From positions 1 through 9,599 of the forward strand of contig RFZH01000072.1 of the NCBI GenBank assembly GCA_009920815.1: a DNA stretch of 9,599 bases, read 5' to 3'. Each line of letters opens with the position of its first letter. Position 1 is the stretch's first letter. The stretch comes from Paracoccaceae bacterium. Lineage in GTDB: Bacteria; Pseudomonadota; Alphaproteobacteria; Rhodobacterales; Rhodobacteraceae. Shown here piece by piece: positions 6,845 through 9,599 of the stretch. Both the position numbers and the translations under genes were made by a program. The notes beneath the pieces are model-generated. The model worked only from the letters and a program-made list of their open reading frames with translations, made no database searches and was not told the origin of the DNA.

Positions 6845-7951
6845 ATGTCTGGTACCCTTTCCCAAAGGCTGATTGAATATTGCGATTTAGCCAAGCAATT
6901 GAATGTTGATGCGGTATTATTGGTCCCCGGTTCAAACTTTAACCGTCTGGTGATCCATCCCTTTATGAGCCATGAACGCCCCTTTCTTATGGCCGCTTGT
7001 GCCGATGGACGTGCGGCAGCGATTGTGCCAAATCTAGAATTGCTAAGCTGGTCATATATTGGCTTTGAGGGACCTGTTTTCGATTGGCGCGATCAAACGG
7101 GATACACAGACGCCTTTGACAAATTCATGGCTTACCTAGGGGCCACACGTGTCGCCGTCGAAGGCCAAGTGATGCGCGTTTTCGTTCACCATGCCCTAAA
7201 GGCCGCCGCGCCAGACGTTGAAATCATTGACGCAGAACGCGAAATTTCAGGGCTGCGCATGATCAAAACCGACGCTGATCTGGCCGCGATGTCAAAAGCG
7301 ATCGATATTTCGGAACGTGCCCTGTCCCGCACAATTTCGGCAATAAAAATAGGTATGACCGAAAAGCAAATCGAACAGATGTTGACGCAAAACTTGTTTG
7401 CCGAAGGTGCAGAAGACCATGCGTTCCACCCCATCGTAGCGGCAGGTGCGAATTCTGCCAAACCCCATGCCAAGGCAGGGCCCAGCCAGATCGCCGCTGG
7501 CGATGCGTTATTGTTCGACTTTGGCGCGCGTGCAGACGGATTTTGCGCCGATATCACACGAACGTTCTTTGTTGATCACGCCCCCGACGCAGGTGCCGAG
7601 ATCTATGAAACCGTGTTAGCCGCCAACAAAATGGGGCATCAGGTTGCCCGCGCTGGCGTGACAGCGCACGACATTGACGACGCCGTAACCGGTGTTCTAG
7701 AAGCATCCCCCTTTGCCGAATTCATTCGCACAAAAACGGGCCACGGTTTAGGTCGCGACGTGCACGAGGCGCCCTATGTCATGCGCGGCAATCATTTGGT
7801 ATTGCCGGCGGGTACGGTCTTTACCAATGAACCCGGTCTATATGTGGCAGGCAAATTAGGTGTGCGTATAGAGGATGACGTGGTGATCACGGAAACCGGA
7901 TCAAAATCGCTGACGCAATTTCCAACAGAATTAACGGTGATACAGTGTTAA
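6845..7951 (+). CDS. M24-family metallopeptidase (Xaa-Pro dipeptidase/aminopeptidase-like)
   Basis: 368 residues, cytoplasmic (no signal peptide). The N-terminal creatinase-like domain is about 1-140 and the pita-bread catalytic domain about 145-360. All five expected metal ligands are present: Asp225 (LLFDFG), Asp236 (ADITRTFF), His300 (GHGLGRDVHEAP), Glu329 (FTNEPGLY) and Glu343 (VRIEDDVVIT); His307 is the likely second catalytic histidine. Spacing matches PepP/PepQ-type enzymes. The likely role is to hydrolyse imported dipeptides, possibly those with C-terminal proline. Creatinase- or ectoine-hydrolase-like activity is the main alternative, since these share the fold. The start ATG 6845 has AGGA at 6833-6836, 8 nt upstream. 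It sits between dppA and dppB, and its stop is overlapped by the dppB GTG start, so it is an integral member of the transport operon. Confidence 0.9.
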   Translation: MSGTLSQRLIEYCDLAKQLNVDAVLLVPGSNFNRLVIHPFMSHERPFLMAACADGRAAAIVPNLELLSWSYIGFEGPVFDWRDQTGYTDAFDKFMAYLGATRVAVEGQVMRVFVHHALKAAAPDVEIIDAEREISGLRMIKTDADLAAMSKAIDISERALSRTISAIKIGMTEKQIEQMLTQNLFAEGAEDHAFHPIVAAGANSAKPHAKAGPSQIAAGDALLFDFGARADGFCADITRTFFVDHAPDAGAEIYETVLAANKMGHQVARAGVTAHDIDDAVTGVLEASPFAEFIRTKTGHGLGRDVHEAPYVMRGNHLVLPAGTVFTNEPGLYVAGKLGVRIEDDVVITETGSKSLTQFPTELTVIQC

Positions 7952-8861
7952 AATTCCTTGCAACCAGACTTTTGACGTTTATCCCGACCTTCATCGGCGT
8001 AACCTTGATTTCCTTTGCGTTTATTCGTGTTTTCCAATCACAGCCCAGTTTTGGGATTACCTGATCGGCGTGTTGCAAGGGGATTTGGGCCAGTCCTACG
8101 TCACAAAGAAACCGGTTTGGGATGAATTTTTTGCCTTGTTTCCAGCCACGTTGGAATTGTCCCTTTGTGCGATGATATTTGCGGTTTTGCTTGGTCTGCC
8201 CGCAGGTGTTATTGCCGCTGTGAACCGTGGCAAATTCTTTGATCGCGCATTGATGTCAACTGCATTGGTTGGCTATTCGATGCCGATCTTTTGGTGGGCC
8301 CTTTTGTTGATCATCGTTTTCTCGGGAAATCTACAATGGACGCCAGTGTCGGGTCGCATCGACCTGATTTATTATTTCCCCAATGAAACCGGATTCATGA
8401 TTTATGATGCCATGATGTCGGGTCAAAAGGGCGCGCTGTGGTCAGCCATTCGTCATCTGATCTTGCCAACTATCGTATTGGGAACGATCCCATTGGCGGT
8501 CATCGCCCGCCAAACCCGTTCCGCGATGTTAGAAGTCTTGGGCGAAGATTACATCCGTACCGCGCGTGCAAAGGGCATGTCACCCCTGCGGATCAATGGC
8601 ATTCATGCGCTGCGCAATGCATTAATTCCGGTGATCACCGTGATCGGCTTATCTGTTGGGACATTGTTGGCGGGTGCCATCCTGACGGAATCCATCTTTA
8701 GCTGGCCAGGCATAGGCAAATGGATGGTCGATAGCATTTTCCGCCGCGATTATCCGGTGGTTCAAGGGGGCCTTTTGTTGATTGCGGTCATGGTGATGAT
8801 CGTGAACCTAACCGTTGATGTTCTTTACGGCATCATCAATCCAAAAATCAGGAAGCGGTAA
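7945..8861 (+). pseudogene. dppB: DppB-like ABC permease, disrupted by ~91-nt internal deletion and frameshift
   Basis: The 5' piece starts at GTG 7945, overlapping the peptidase stop (GTGTTAA). It encodes LKFLATRLLTFIPTFIGV and SFAFIRV, the first transmembrane helix of DppB, then runs into unrelated residues and a TGA at 8062-8064. Homology resumes in another frame from the CCA at 8034 (PITAQFWDYLIGVLQGDLG) and continues intact to TAA 8859-8861. That part holds the remaining membrane helices and the EAA loop (GEDYIRTARAKGMS...HALRNALIP). Aligned by eye to E. coli DppB, about 31 residues including the conserved PGDP segment are replaced by 2 nt, so ~91 nt are missing and the frame shifts. The larger piece could restart at GTG 8070, six bases after the TGA, but would lack helix 1. 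It is probably inactive unless this is an assembly fault. dppC begins at the overlapping TAATG. Confidence 0.88.
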
Positions 8862-9599
8862 TGACACAGACGACAGACATTCAACCAAAACGCCCCAGCG
8901 CCTTGGGCGAGTTTTGGTACTATTTCCGCGAAAATCGGGGCGCTGTCTTTGGTTTGTGGATCTTTGCGGCATTTCTGTTTGTGGCGACTTTCGCCCCATG
9001 GCTTGTGCCGTATGATCCGACTGAACAGTTCCGCGAACATACGTTACAACCCCCTGTGTGGGCAGAGGGTGGATCGTGGGACTTTATCTTAGGCACCGAT
9101 CCATTGGGTCGCGATATGCTGTCACGTCTGATCCAAGGGGCGCAGTATTCGTTCTTTGTTGGGATTGTCGTTGTGTCAGTTGCCGCATCGGGGGGCATCA
9201 TTATTGGCCTATTATCTGGCTTTGCGCCAAAATGGGCTGACACGCTGATTATGCGCGTGATGGATATTATTTTGGCGTTTCCATCCCTTTTGTTGGCCTT
9301 GGTCCTGGTGGCGATCTTGGGTCCATCGTTGACCAACGCGATGATCGCAATCGCGATTGTGTTGCAACCACATTATGTGCGTTTGACCCGCGCCTCAGTC
9401 ATGGCAGAACGCCAAAAAGATTACGTCACCTCGGCCCGTGTTGCGGGCGCAAGTCAAATGCGCTTGATGTTCATCACCGTACTGCCCAACTGTTTAGCAC
9501 CGATAATTGTGCAAGCAGCGCTTTCATTTTCGACGGCAATTTTGGATGCAGCTGCTCTGGGGTTTTTGGGCATGGGTGCACAGCCACCGACGCCCGAAT
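8861..9599 (+). CDS. dppC: DppC-like ABC permease, 3' end beyond the window
   Basis: 246 codons of an expected ~300 are present, starting at the ATG that overlaps the dppB stop by one base. This inner-membrane subunit pairs with DppB to form the dipeptide channel. Visible features: a cytoplasmic N-terminus; first helix about 29-49 ending APWLVPYDP; LGTDPLGRDMLSRL (77-90), typical of the DppC/OppC family; further helices around 97-120, 137-154 and 158-170; the EAA loop DYVTSARVAGASQ (187-199) through VLPNCLAPI (207-215), which contacts the ATPase; and AALGFLGMGAQPPTPE (231-246), nearly identical to E. coli DppC. No frame disruption is seen. ATPase genes (dppD/dppF) are expected just downstream but are outside the window. 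Confidence 0.93.
   Translation, partial: MTQTTDIQPKRPSALGEFWYYFRENRGAVFGLWIFAAFLFVATFAPWLVPYDPTEQFREHTLQPPVWAEGGSWDFILGTDPLGRDMLSRLIQGAQYSFFVGIVVVSVAASGGIIIGLLSGFAPKWADTLIMRVMDIILAFPSLLLALVLVAILGPSLTNAMIAIAIVLQPHYVRLTRASVMAERQKDYVTSARVAGASQMRLMFITVLPNCLAPIIVQAALSFSTAILDAAALGFLGMGAQPPTPE

Noticed and set aside
1..9599. CRISPR array, tRNA, transposase, phage or toxin-antitoxin system
   Set aside because: No regularly spaced repeats, no cloverleaf, and no transposase or small paired genes were found; every coding frame with family motifs belongs to metabolism, transport or regulation.

Overview
The window looks like the chromosome of a marine-type alphaproteobacterium, most likely Rhodobacterales (Roseobacter group). 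This rests on overall protein character, moderate GC, the style of the sugar-acid operon and the close resemblance of the transporter proteins to the Dpp dipeptide system. No marker gene fixes the genus. All genes lie on the + strand and the sequence is densely coding. No tRNA, rRNA, CRISPR array or insertion sequence is visible.

Left block (1-4266): an operon-like run for sugar-acid catabolism. It holds the 3' two-thirds of an IlvD/Edd-family dehydratase (L-arabonate dehydratase type), a DHDPS/N-acetylneuraminate-lyase superfamily enzyme, an RraA/HMG-aldolase-family protein and a UxaA-family altronate/galactarate-type dehydratase. Genes overlap or are 4-6 nt apart, so they are probably co-transcribed. 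The plausible chemistry is dehydration of an aldonate or aldarate to a 2-keto-3-deoxy acid, followed by the DHDPS-family enzyme giving a central metabolite such as 2-oxoglutarate semialdehyde. The uxaA-like gene is split by a frameshift near 3751, where about 28 nt appear to be missing.

Middle (4267-4476): a 210-bp AT-rich intergenic region, the only sizeable non-coding stretch. It carries a perfect 10-bp inverted repeat, a promoter-like TTGTGA-17-TAAAAT, a dyad overlapping its -10 box, and two opposite copies of an 11-bp motif, one of which covers the -35 box.

Right block (4477-9599): an XRE-cupin regulator, a DppA-like periplasmic dipeptide-binding protein, a strong intrinsic terminator/attenuator, an M24 (Xaa-Pro dipeptidase-like) metallopeptidase, DppB and DppC; DppC runs off the window end. 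The logic is dipeptide capture, import and intracellular cleavage under a ligand-sensing repressor. dppB is broken: about 91 nt that should encode the conserved LPGDP segment are missing and the frame changes, so as written the importer lacks an intact permease subunit. The two lesions, 4.3 kb apart and both internal deletions with the same frame change, are the most unusual aspect of the window. Either the locus is decaying or the assembly has two local collapses.
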